Assembly: GCA_028404615.1 (NCBI GenBank)
Contig: JAOOBT010000007.1
Location: forward strand, 1 to 43,817
Length of the DNA stretch: 43,817 nucleotides
Reading direction: 5' to 3'
From: Candidatus Pelagibacter sp.
GTDB taxonomy: Bacteria > Pseudomonadota > Alphaproteobacteria > Pelagibacterales > Pelagibacteraceae
Made by a program: the position numbers and the translations under genes. The notes below the pieces were generated by a model. The model had not been told where the DNA came from and did no database searches. It saw nothing but the letters and a program-made list of their open reading frames with translations. This document shows, in pieces, positions 1 to 8,118 of the stretch (the stretch's first letter is position 1; each line of letters begins with the position of its first letter).

Positions 1-467
1 CCGGATCTAATGGTCTAGGAGGTGAATGGAGTTTAAACCAAATGCCTGAAATGGATGTTCAAAATCTAAATTCGGAAAGGAAAATTGATTTCTCAAATAG
101 AATAGAGGGTTTTCTTTCAGGAAAATCTATAGAAAAAAATTTTCATTTAAAATTTGGAATAAAAATGACAGCTAAAGAAATTTTTTTCAATTATAAAAAG
201 AAAGAAAAAAATTCTTATCAATTTATAAATGATTATAAGGTAAAATTAGCTAGAGCCTTGGTTATTTTAATAACTACTATTGACCCAGATGCAATTGTCT
301 TTGGTGGGGGTGTTTCAAATGAAATAGATTTTTTAGACGAGATCAAAAAAATTACTTCTAAATTTATTAATGAACCAAATTTAAAAACAGTTTTTCTAAA
401 ACCATTATACGGTGATGCGAGTGGTGTTCGAGGCGCAGCATTATTGGGAAGAGAAAACTTTATTTAA
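1..467 (+). CDS. ROK-family sugar kinase (fructokinase/Mak-like), C-terminal part
   Basis: The frame is open to the left edge of the window (first full codon at base 3), so this is the C-terminal half of a longer gene. Visible family signatures in order are GGEWSLNQMPEMD, EGFLSGKS, a DPDAIVFGGGVSN block, and DASGVRGAALL near the end, which line up well with the C-terminal half of E. coli fructokinase Mak. ROK kinases phosphorylate hexoses such as fructose, glucose or N-acetyl sugars with ATP in the cytoplasm. The zinc site typical of the family (His in GEWGHN plus a CxCGxxGC cluster) is absent: the His position is Leu and the cluster reads KIDFSNR. The ATPase-side motifs are in the missing half. 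Its end overlaps the convergent dehydrogenase gene by 8 bases. The substrate cannot be told from what is visible. Confidence 0.85.
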   Translation, partial: GSNGLGGEWSLNQMPEMDVQNLNSERKIDFSNRIEGFLSGKSIEKNFHLKFGIKMTAKEIFFNYKKKEKNSYQFINDYKVKLARALVILITTIDPDAIVFGGGVSNEIDFLDEIKKITSKFINEPNLKTVFLKPLYGDASGVRGAALLGRENFI

Positions 468-1620
468 TTATACTTTTGATTTCTTTTTTAGAGAAAATTG
501 AGGGTCGTTCACATAGTTGATTTATTTTTACTTTTTTACCTTTTTTTGCAGAATTATGTATTGCATCAATTATATTCAACACATGCAAAGATAAATTCCC
601 ATTACATTTATGCAATTTCTTCTTTTGAATAGAACTTATCATTTCAGATAAACCCACGCCTCTATAATTTGCATTAGTAGGCGACTCGTTAGCCCTTGAA
701 CTTTGTGATCTAATATTGATTTTTCCAAGAGTCATTTTATTTGTCTTAAAATTTTTCCATGAACTTCCTAATTTTTTACTAATTAAAACTGATCCGCCAA
801 ACATATTTGGATCAGGAACAATCATAGATCCCTCATTTCCATATAATTCAATATGATTTCTTAAATGTGAAATTACATCAAAAGAAAGCGTCAGTCTGAT
901 TATAGTTCCATTTAAAAATTTAATTGTTGAAAAATAAGTTGTTGGGCATTCTACTTTAAACCTTTTACCTTTCTTAGGGCCAATACCAATAACTCTTTTT
1001 GATATACCTTTTTCAGATTGACTAAAAACCTCTTTTGCAGGGCCTAATAAATTTACTAAAGCGGTTAAATAATACGGCCCCATATCTATTACAGGCCCAC
1101 CACCTTTTTTTGCAAACCACGGCTCAGGATTTGGATGGTAAGATTGGACTCCTGGATATGCGAAGATTGCATTTCCAAATTTTATCTTACCAATAATTTT
1201 TTTGTCTAAAAGCTCTCTTGATTTCTGAATACCACCTCCCAAAAATGTATCTGGTGCATTTCCTATGTACAATTTCTTTTTTCTTGCTAATTTAATTAAT
1301 TTTATGCCATCAGATAAATCTATGGCTAGAGGTTTTTCCGAGTAAACATGTTTACCATGTTTGAGAGCAAGTTTTGCAACAGAATAATGAGCTGTAGGAA
1401 TTGTTAAATTTAGAATTACTTTTATATTTTTATCGTTTAATAATTCTTTTATTGAAACAGCTTTAATTCTATTTGCTTTAGCACATTTAATAGCAGCATT
1501 GTTATTAATATCAGCACATTTAATTATTTTAAAATTATTAAAATACTTATGTGCTCTAAAGTACGTCTCGGCTATATGACCACAACCTATCAGGCCTACG
1601 TTAAAAATTTTCTTCATCAA
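460..1620 (-). CDS. Gfo/Idh/MocA-family NAD(P)-dependent oxidoreductase
   Basis: 386 residues, the usual family length. The N-terminal Rossmann fold shows GCGHIA at residues 12-17 and the family EKP motif at 95-97, where the Lys is the conserved catalytic/cofactor residue. The C-terminal half is the alpha/beta substrate domain (GGGPVIDMGPYYL region with the conserved D/H-type site). Family members oxidise or epimerise sugars and cyclitols, inositol dehydrogenase IolG being one. It lies 2 bases downstream of iolD on the same strand, so the two are almost certainly co-transcribed, which suggests an inositol- or inosose-type substrate, but that is inference. The ORF begins Met-Met and the second Met is an equally good start. 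The 3' end overlaps the convergent ROK kinase by 8 bases. Confidence 0.88.
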   Translation of the reverse strand: MMKKIFNVGLIGCGHIAETYFRAHKYFNNFKIIKCADINNNAAIKCAKANRIKAVSIKELLNDKNIKVILNLTIPTAHYSVAKLALKHGKHVYSEKPLAIDLSDGIKLIKLARKKKLYIGNAPDTFLGGGIQKSRELLDKKIIGKIKFGNAIFAYPGVQSYHPNPEPWFAKKGGGPVIDMGPYYLTALVNLLGPAKEVFSQSEKGISKRVIGIGPKKGKRFKVECPTTYFSTIKFLNGTIIRLTLSFDVISHLRNHIELYGNEGSMIVPDPNMFGGSVLISKKLGSSWKNFKTNKMTLGKINIRSQSSRANESPTNANYRGVGLSEMISSIQKKKLHKCNGNLSLHVLNIIDAIHNSAKKGKKVKINQLCERPSIFSKKEIKSIIK

Positions 1621-1622
1621 TT

Positions 1623-3467
1623 TTAAACACCTTTTCTTTGTTTTTTCTTACCTTCGAGATGTTCTTTAAGAGATTTTTTATTTTCTTCTGTTGTAGGTAT
1701 GCCAAGAGTAGGGCTTTCCCAGTAGGCTGATCCTTCTAACCATTGATATCCATCAGTATGAATTGAAATTACGTAAGTTTTTTTTGAATTTTTAGCTCTT
1801 TTGAATGCTTCTTCTAATTCAGCAATTGAGTTAACATGTTCACCATCTGCTCCCATACTCTTAGCATGAGCTGCGAAATCTACAGGCACCAAATTAGGAG
1901 TGTTTGAACTCTTAAGTAAACAATTAAATTCTTTACCACCTTTATATAATTGTAATCTATTAATTACAGCGTGACCGCCATTGTCGCAAACAATTAGTAT
2001 TAATTTATTGTTTGTGATTACAGAACTATATATGTCAGAGTTATAAAGTAGATACGATCCATCTCCTACAAATGAGACTACTTCTTTTTCAGGATTTGCC
2101 ATTTTAATACCAAGTGCTCCTGAAATTTCATAACTCATACAACTAAAACCCCATTCTGTTTCATGAGTATTAAGTTCTCTAGGTTTCCATACTTGTATTA
2201 CTTCACCAACTAATCCGCCTGCAGCAGTAACAGCTATATCAGTTGGATCTGAATTTCTGTAGCATGCTCCAATAACTTGGGCATAACTTGGAAGTTTTTG
2301 ATTAGTTGGTCCACTTTCTTTATCAACGTAAGCTTCCCATTTTTTAAGTTCTTCCCTTGATTTTTTATACCAGCTATCATCCGCTTTCCAACTTCCCAAA
2401 GCTTGAGATAATTCCATTAAAGAAACTTTAGCATCCCCAACTACAGCCTGTGCCATGTGTTTATTTGCATCAAAACGTGCAGCATTAATAGAAACTAATT
2501 TAAAATTAGGATTTTCAAAGTTAGCCCAAGATCCTGTTGTAAAATCTGCGAGTTTTGTTCCGATTGCTATTGCTGTATCTGTTTCTTTGCTTAAATTATT
2601 TGCTGCTTTTCCACCCAATCCTCCAATAGTTCCTAAATAATGAGAGTGATCTTTTTTGATTGATGAATAACCCATAACAGTTTGTGTTACAGGAATGTTA
2701 TGTTTTTTTGCAAATGCACTAAGTTCTTCGGTTGCATCCGAGTAAAAAATACCTCCGCCAGCAATAATAATAGGTTTTTTTGATTTTTTTATAAGTTCAG
2801 CCGCTTCTTTTATTTGAAAATCATCTGGTTTAGGTCTTCTTATAATATGAATTCTTTCTTTAAAAAATTCTTCTGGATAGTCGTAAACTTCACCTTGAAC
2901 ATCTTGACTTAAGGAAATGCATGCAGGTCCACAATCAGCAGGATCTAACATAACTTGTATAGCTTGTTGTAAGCTAGAAATAATTTGTTCTGGTCTCGAT
3001 ATACGATCAAAATATCTTACCACAGGCTTGAATCCATCATTTTGTGTTACTCCAGGATTATTAAAGTGTTCAACTTGTTGTAAAACTGGATCAGGCATTC
3101 TATTAGCAAATGTATCACCAGGTAAAAAAAGTATTGGAAGTCTATTACTCATTGCAACAGCTGCAGCGGTAATCATGTTTGTTGACCCTGGTCCAACAGA
3201 GGAAGTTGCAACAAAAATTTGTTTTCTTCTTTTGGCTCTGGAATATGCAATACCTGTGAGAGCCATATTTTGTTCGTGATGCCCTCTCCATGTAGGTAAC
3301 TCTTTTTGGTTTTCCTGAAGAGCCTGACCTAAACAAGCAACATTACCATGACCAAAAATTCCGAACACACCCGGAAATAAAGGGACTTTCTTTCCATCTA
3401 TTAGAGTTTTTTGAGCAATTAAAAATTTAACTAAAGCATGAGCACAAGTAAGTTGAATATTTTTCAT
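1623..3467 (-). CDS. iolD: 3D-(3,5/4)-trihydroxycyclohexane-1,2-dione acylhydrolase, ThDP-dependent
   Basis: 614 residues, matching IolD in length and along most of its sequence (IFGHGNV near 37-43, SVGPGSTN near 90-97, PDPVLQQ near 126-131, SQDVQGE near 187-193). It is a thiamine-diphosphate enzyme: the activating Glu is E65 in HHEQ, and the diphosphate/Mg motif runs from GDGS (468-471) to DNGG (495-498). IolD hydrolytically opens the cyclohexanedione ring in myo-inositol catabolism, giving 5-deoxyglucuronate. It is first in a two-gene minus-strand unit with the Gfo/Idh dehydrogenase. The usual partners iolB, iolC, iolE and iolA are not in the window. Long antisense ORFs inside it are shadows. 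Confidence in the family is high; the exact substrate here is inferred. Confidence 0.92.
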   Translation of the reverse strand: MKNIQLTCAHALVKFLIAQKTLIDGKKVPLFPGVFGIFGHGNVACLGQALQENQKELPTWRGHHEQNMALTGIAYSRAKRRKQIFVATSSVGPGSTNMITAAAVAMSNRLPILFLPGDTFANRMPDPVLQQVEHFNNPGVTQNDGFKPVVRYFDRISRPEQIISSLQQAIQVMLDPADCGPACISLSQDVQGEVYDYPEEFFKERIHIIRRPKPDDFQIKEAAELIKKSKKPIIIAGGGIFYSDATEELSAFAKKHNIPVTQTVMGYSSIKKDHSHYLGTIGGLGGKAANNLSKETDTAIAIGTKLADFTTGSWANFENPNFKLVSINAARFDANKHMAQAVVGDAKVSLMELSQALGSWKADDSWYKKSREELKKWEAYVDKESGPTNQKLPSYAQVIGACYRNSDPTDIAVTAAGGLVGEVIQVWKPRELNTHETEWGFSCMSYEISGALGIKMANPEKEVVSFVGDGSYLLYNSDIYSSVITNNKLILIVCDNGGHAVINRLQLYKGGKEFNCLLKSSNTPNLVPVDFAAHAKSMGADGEHVNSIAELEEAFKRAKNSKKTYVISIHTDGYQWLEGSAYWESPTLGIPTTEENKKSLKEHLEGKKKQRKGV

Positions 3468-3516
3468 AAATTCAATATAAACTATTTAATTAATATTCTT
3501 TATTCAACACTAATTT
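3468..3516. promoter_or_regulatory. Divergent promoter region between iolD and the aldehyde dehydrogenase
   Basis: This 49-base AT-rich spacer must carry the start signals for both divergent units. On the minus strand a plausible sigma70 pair is TTGAAT (3502-3507) followed 17 bases later by TAGTTT. No convincing plus-strand pair and no clear operator palindrome are visible. The shared spacer suggests common control of the two catabolic units. Confidence 0.35.
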
Positions 3517-4962
3517 ATGTACGATAAATACGGACAGTTCATTGATGGAAAGTGGCAAAAGTCTACAAGTGGAGAAACATATGATGTCATTAATCCTGCG
3601 ACTGAAGAGATTATAGGAAAAGCATCAAAGGCTAACAGTACTGACGTTCAAAGGGCTCTGAAGTCAGCAGAAAAAGGTTTGCAAATTTGGAAAAATACCC
3701 CTCCATGGGAAAGAGCAAAAATCATAAGAAAAATTTCAGAATTAATAAGACAAAGAGTTGATGTTTTATCAAAATGGTTAACACTAGAAGTTGGAAAACC
3801 GTTGACTGAGGGGCCGGGGGAAGTCGGAGGAGCGGCAGATATATTTGAATGGAATTCTGAAGAAACAAAAAGAATATTTGGAGAAATAAACCAAAGTCGT
3901 TTCCCCAATACTCGTATCCATATTATTTATCAACCTGTTGGGGTAGTTGCAGCTTTAGTTCCATGGAACTTTCCAGTAATTCTTGCATCCAGAAAAATTT
4001 CTACAGCATTAGCCGCGGGTTGTTCTGTAATTGTTAAACCAGACATAATAACACCTGGAAGTGTAATGGAAATTGTAGATATTTGTAAAGAAGCAGGTGT
4101 CCCTCCAGGAGTTGTTAATTTGCTATCAGGTGATCCAGCAGGTATATCAGAAGAACTAATAAAATCTGACATTATAAAAAAGATTTCTATTACAGGATCT
4201 ACAAGGGTTGGAAAATTAATTTTAAAACAAGCAGCTGACAAAGTACAAAGAGTTACAATGGAATTAAGCGGCCATTCTCCATTTATAGTTTTTGATGATG
4301 TTGATTTAAATAAAGTTACTGATATGGCAATTACAGCAAAATTTAGAAATAATGGACAAGTTTGTATTTCACCTAACAGATTTTATATTCACGAAAAGAA
4401 AAAAGATGAATTTGCTAATTTAATGGTAGAAAAAACAAAAAAATTAAAAATCGGAAACGGTATGGATAAAGATACTTTACTTGGTCCTTTGTGCACTAAA
4501 CAAAGATTAGAAGGAGTTGAAAAATTAGTTGAAACGACTAAAAGAGAAGGTGGTAAAGTATTATTAGGGGGCAAGAGAGCAGCAAACTTTAATAAAGGTT
4601 ATTATTATGAACCAACAATATTTGATAATGTAAAAGATAATTTTACTGTCATGAAAGAAGAGCCTTTCGGTCCTATAGTTCCTATATTAACGTTTAAAAA
4701 TTTTGATGAAGTTATGAAAAGAGCTAATGATAATGATTTAGGTCTATGTAGTTATGTTTACACAACGGATCTCAAAAAAGCTAATGAAGCGTCTGAAATG
4801 TTAGAAACAGGTTGCGTAGCTGTAAACACTCCAGCTGTAGCTGTAGCAGAAGCTCCTTTCGGGGGAATTAAACAAACTGGATACGGTAGAGAAGGCGGTT
4901 CAATGGCAATTAAAGATTACTTAAATATTAAATATACTCATTTCGGAATTTCCTACGAATGA
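3517..4962 (+). CDS. NAD(P)-dependent aldehyde dehydrogenase (succinate-semialdehyde dehydrogenase-like)
   Basis: 481 residues, standard for the ALDH superfamily. Key elements are PWN at 149-151, the cofactor-binding Lys K174 in VKPD, ITGST at 225-229, the general base E249 in MELSG, and the catalytic Cys C283 in NNGQVC; EEPFGP appears later. The enzyme oxidises an aldehyde to a carboxylate in the cytoplasm. Overall it resembles the GabD/aldehyde dehydrogenase group rather than the CoA-acylating IolA/MmsA group. Its stop overlaps the start of the next gene in ATGA, so the aldolase is translationally coupled to it, and the aldehyde released by the aldolase is a likely substrate. It is divergent from iolD across 49 bases. 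Confidence 0.9.
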   Translation: MYDKYGQFIDGKWQKSTSGETYDVINPATEEIIGKASKANSTDVQRALKSAEKGLQIWKNTPPWERAKIIRKISELIRQRVDVLSKWLTLEVGKPLTEGPGEVGGAADIFEWNSEETKRIFGEINQSRFPNTRIHIIYQPVGVVAALVPWNFPVILASRKISTALAAGCSVIVKPDIITPGSVMEIVDICKEAGVPPGVVNLLSGDPAGISEELIKSDIIKKISITGSTRVGKLILKQAADKVQRVTMELSGHSPFIVFDDVDLNKVTDMAITAKFRNNGQVCISPNRFYIHEKKKDEFANLMVEKTKKLKIGNGMDKDTLLGPLCTKQRLEGVEKLVETTKREGGKVLLGGKRAANFNKGYYYEPTIFDNVKDNFTVMKEEPFGPIVPILTFKNFDEVMKRANDNDLGLCSYVYTTDLKKANEASEMLETGCVAVNTPAVAVAEAPFGGIKQTGYGREGGSMAIKDYLNIKYTHFGISYE

Positions 4963-5747
4963 GAAAAAATAAATTAAAAGAACTTTTTAAATCAGGCAAA
5001 CCTATCATTAATAGTTGGTTATCATTACCCAGCTCTTTTTCTGCTGAAGTTATGGCTAATCAAGGTTGGGACTCAGTCACTATTGATATGCAGCATGGAT
5101 TAGTTGATTATTCAAACGCGGTTACAATGTTGCAAGCAATTTCAACAACAAATACAACACCAATGGCTAGAGTAAACTGGAATGAGCCAGGTCAAATTAT
5201 GAAAATTTTAGATGCAGGTTGTTATGGAATAATCTGTCCAATGGTAAGTAACAGAAAAGAGGCAGAAAATTTTGTTCGAGCATGTCAATATCCTCCAAAA
5301 GGATACAGAAGTTATGGGCCTATAAGGGCTAATATTTATGGTGGAAGCGACTATGCAAAATTTGCTGATACAGAAATTTTGAAATTAGCAATGATAGAAA
5401 CAAAGGAAGCTTTAGAAAAATTAAGTGAAATTTTAGAAACGCCAAATTTAGATGGAATTTATATTGGACCTGCAGATTTAAGTTTAGCATTGGGAGAGGA
5501 ACCAGGTTTTGATAAAGCAGAAAATACAAAAGCTTACAAGACAATTATGAAAATTTTAGATGAGGCAAAAAAAAGAAATTTATTAGCTGGTCTACATAAT
5601 GGAAGTGCTGATTATGCTTTGAAAATGATTGATAAAGGTTTTAATTTAGTAACTGTAGGATCTGACAGCCGTTATATTGGGTCAGGAGCAAAATCTGATC
5701 TTGAAAAATTAAAAGGCAGAAGAAAAACTTCATCACAAGGATATTAG
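4959..5747 (+). CDS. HpcH/HpaI-family class II aldolase
   Basis: 262 residues, the normal size for the family (HpcH, GarL, RhmA/YfaU). Catalytic His is H46 in DMQHG, R71 in MARVNW contacts the keto-acid carboxylate, and the metal ligands are E147 (MIETKEA) and D173 (GPADLS). These enzymes cleave 2-keto-3-deoxy acids to pyruvate plus an aldehyde using Mg or Mn. The gene begins inside the stop of the aldehyde dehydrogenase (ATGA overlap), fitting a cleave-then-oxidise pair. The specific keto-acid cannot be read from the sequence. The last residues form a short basic tail that is not conserved in the family. Confidence 0.92.
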   Translation: MRKNKLKELFKSGKPIINSWLSLPSSFSAEVMANQGWDSVTIDMQHGLVDYSNAVTMLQAISTTNTTPMARVNWNEPGQIMKILDAGCYGIICPMVSNRKEAENFVRACQYPPKGYRSYGPIRANIYGGSDYAKFADTEILKLAMIETKEALEKLSEILETPNLDGIYIGPADLSLALGEEPGFDKAENTKAYKTIMKILDEAKKRNLLAGLHNGSADYALKMIDKGFNLVTVGSDSRYIGSGAKSDLEKLKGRRKTSSQGY

Positions 5748-5753
5748 ATTTAG

Positions 5754-6014
5754 ATGTTTTATGTTTATATGCTCAAATCTAAGAGCATAAAGCCAATAAC
5801 CTACGTGGGTTACACTAGCAATATTAGAAAAAGAATCGAGCTACATAATTCGGGAAAAGGAGCAAAATTTACAAGGGGGAGGAAATGGGTATTAATTTAT
5901 AAAGAAAAATTTAAATCAAAAAAAGAAGCAATTTTTAGAGAATATTATATAAAGAATAATAGGACATTAAGAAATAAGATTAAAAATGAAAATTTCAATA
6001 CTTCTTCCGTATAA
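5754..6014 (+). CDS. GIY-YIG domain protein (UPF0213/YhbQ-like)
   Basis: 86 residues, all of it the GIY-YIG nuclease fold: YVY at 3-5 replaces GIY, YVGYT at 17-21 replaces YIG, then R27, H31 in ELHN, and the metal-binding Glu in REYYIKN. This small stand-alone type is widespread in bacteria and its role is poorly defined; DNA repair or nucleic-acid processing has been suggested for relatives. It is not a homing endonuclease, because no DNA-binding extension follows. The gene starts 6 bases after the aldolase and its last 29 bases overlap the following glycosyltransferase in another frame, so it may be read as the tail of the catabolic operon or the head of the glycan block. Confidence 0.85.
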   Translation: MFYVYMLKSKSIKPITYVGYTSNIRKRIELHNSGKGAKFTRGRKWVLIYKEKFKSKKEAIFREYYIKNNRTLRNKIKNENFNTSSV

Positions 6015-8118
6015 GGAAAATTTTTCCCCTGATTATCCTGGTGCGGTTTCTCTATTTGTATTTGAAACTACTAGGATAAGTAAATTCAAAAAAAATATCA
6101 CTGTTTTTGGTAATACAGACTTTGTAAAGAAATTTAGGCTTAAATATAAAAATATAGATCTTAAAAAAAAATTATTCAGTAGCCAAACAAAAAACTATGT
6201 TAAAAAATTTATAGATCTTGAGAGAAAAAATAATTCTACGATTATAGAGGTCCATAATAGACCTAGCTATATTCATATTTTATCAAAACAAATGAGTAAA
6301 AAAATACTTACTCTTTATTTCCATAATGATCCTTTATCAATGGATGGGTCTCAAACTATCCAAGAACGTAAAGATATTTTGAAAACTTGTTACAAGATAA
6401 TATTCAATAGTTCTTGGTCCAAAAAAAGATTTTTGGAAGGGCTAGAAAATAAATTTATTAACAGTGATAAGTTGCTTGTTTTTCATCAATCTGCTCAAAA
6501 GGGATCTTTAAAAACGATAAATCGTAAAAAGAAATGGATTACTTTTGTTGGTAAATTAAATAAAGCAAAAGGTTTTGACGTTTTTGCCTCATCTATAAAA
6601 AAAATTTTGAATAAATACCCAGATTGGAGAGCAAAAATTATTGGTGATGAAAAAAGAGAGAAAATTCTGTTAGAGCATAATCGCGCAGATTTATTAGGTT
6701 TTAAAAAACATAATGAAGTTTTAGAAATTTTTAAAAAAAGCAATATTGCTGTAGCTTGCTCTAGGTGGGAAGAACCTTTCGGACGTACAAGTCTTGAAGC
6801 GTCAGCCAATGGATGTGCAGTGATTATTACCAATAAAGGCGGCTTACCAGAAACTGTGACGGACGCTAAGATTTTAAAAAAACTAAGCGTTAAATCTCTT
6901 ACTTCGACTTTAGATTACTTGATTAAAAATAAACCAATTAGAAGAAGACTGCAAAAACTTTCAATCAAAAATTTTTACTTAACACATAAATTTGTCACTA
7001 CTTTAATGGATAATTATAGATCAGAAAAATTAAGTTATTTAAAAAGAATTAATACAATTAAACCATTAAAAAATTTAAGAATACTTCACATTACAAATTT
7101 TAATGAAAGACTTGATGGAAGACTCTTTTTTAATACAGGAAGACGAATAAATAATGGTTTTATTAGATTAGGTCATAGTGTTCTTGGTTTTAGTGATAGA
7201 GATATTCAAAAATATTATAAAAATTTTAAAGATTTCAAGGGTGCAAAAATATTAAACGAAAAGTTAAGAAAAACTTGTTATAATTATAAGCCCGATATTA
7301 TTATGTTGGGTCATGCCGATTTGATATCTCCAGATCAAATTGCAGAATTAAGAAATGACTACCCAAATGTTAAATTCGGACAATGGTTTTTAGACCCTTT
7401 AAACAAAAAAGGTCCAGATTACCAAAGGAATAAGTCACGAATACTTGATAAAATTGACCTAATTGACTCTTCTTTTGTCACGACAAGTCCCTCTGCTTTA
7501 GACTTTTTACCCAAAAATAGTAATAATTTTTTTATACCAAATCCAAGTGATGACTCTTTTGAAACTCTAAATAATTTTAATAAACCATGTAATGTTGACG
7601 TTTTTTTTGCATTAAGTCATGGGGTTCACCGAGGTGTTTTAAAATATGGTAAAATTGATGACAGGATAACTTTTTTAAAAAGATTATCGGAAAAAACTCC
7701 GGACGTAAAATTTGACATTTATGGTGTAGATAAAATTCAACCTATCTGGGCTGATCATTATTTTAAAACTATTTCAAATGCTAAAATGGGTTTAAATTTA
7801 AGTAGAGGACAAGCAATAAAATATTATAGTAGTGATAGAATTACACAAATTGTTGGTAATGGATTAGTCTGTTTAATTGATGAAAAAACTCAATATAAAG
7901 ATTTTTTTGATGACTCAGAAATGGTTTTTTACAAAAATATAAATGATCTCTCTGAAAAAATTTTAAAAATTTCAAGAGATGAAAAATTAAGAAAATCAAT
8001 TGCTAGAAGAGGTAAATCAAAATATATAAAATATTTCAATTCAACTCTAGTAGCAGATTTTATCATAAACAAAACACTTGGACGATATAGTAAAAAAAAA
8101 TTTTTATGGGAAAAATAA
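5986..8118 (+). CDS. Two-domain glycosyltransferase (GT4 fused to a CgeB-like glycosyltransferase)
   Basis: 710 residues, about twice a normal glycosyltransferase. The N-terminal half (roughly 1-345) is a GT-B fold family-4 enzyme: FVGKLNKAKGF near 187-197 and the nucleotide-sugar E-x7-E signature at E263/E271 in WEEPFGRTSLE. The second half (roughly 365-705) restarts with LRILHITNF and resembles the CgeB/YkvP-like glycosyltransferase group, including FDIYGVDK and MGLNLSRG segments. No signal peptide or membrane segment is evident, so it probably acts on the cytoplasmic face of the membrane in surface-polysaccharide synthesis. The start overlaps the GIY-YIG gene by 29 bases and the end overlaps gmd by 13. 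Donor and acceptor sugars are unknown; a GDP-sugar is plausible from the neighbouring gmd. Confidence 0.82.
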   Translation: MKISILLPYKENFSPDYPGAVSLFVFETTRISKFKKNITVFGNTDFVKKFRLKYKNIDLKKKLFSSQTKNYVKKFIDLERKNNSTIIEVHNRPSYIHILSKQMSKKILTLYFHNDPLSMDGSQTIQERKDILKTCYKIIFNSSWSKKRFLEGLENKFINSDKLLVFHQSAQKGSLKTINRKKKWITFVGKLNKAKGFDVFASSIKKILNKYPDWRAKIIGDEKREKILLEHNRADLLGFKKHNEVLEIFKKSNIAVACSRWEEPFGRTSLEASANGCAVIITNKGGLPETVTDAKILKKLSVKSLTSTLDYLIKNKPIRRRLQKLSIKNFYLTHKFVTTLMDNYRSEKLSYLKRINTIKPLKNLRILHITNFNERLDGRLFFNTGRRINNGFIRLGHSVLGFSDRDIQKYYKNFKDFKGAKILNEKLRKTCYNYKPDIIMLGHADLISPDQIAELRNDYPNVKFGQWFLDPLNKKGPDYQRNKSRILDKIDLIDSSFVTTSPSALDFLPKNSNNFFIPNPSDDSFETLNNFNKPCNVDVFFALSHGVHRGVLKYGKIDDRITFLKRLSEKTPDVKFDIYGVDKIQPIWADHYFKTISNAKMGLNLSRGQAIKYYSSDRITQIVGNGLVCLIDEKTQYKDFFDDSEMVFYKNINDLSEKILKISRDEKLRKSIARRGKSKYIKYFNSTLVADFIINKTLGRYSKKKFLWEK

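Noticed and set aside
2455..3336. Several ORFs of 60-120 codons opposite or out of frame with iolD
   Set aside because: They lie wholly inside a clearly conserved gene, have no recognisable domain, and are explained by its codon composition.
3648..4574. Minus-strand ORFs within the aldehyde dehydrogenase
   Set aside because: Antisense shadows of a strongly conserved gene with no independent support.
5754..6014. GIY-YIG gene as a homing endonuclease
   Set aside because: At 86 residues it has only the nuclease fold and no DNA-binding domain or intron context; it matches the stand-alone UPF0213 type.
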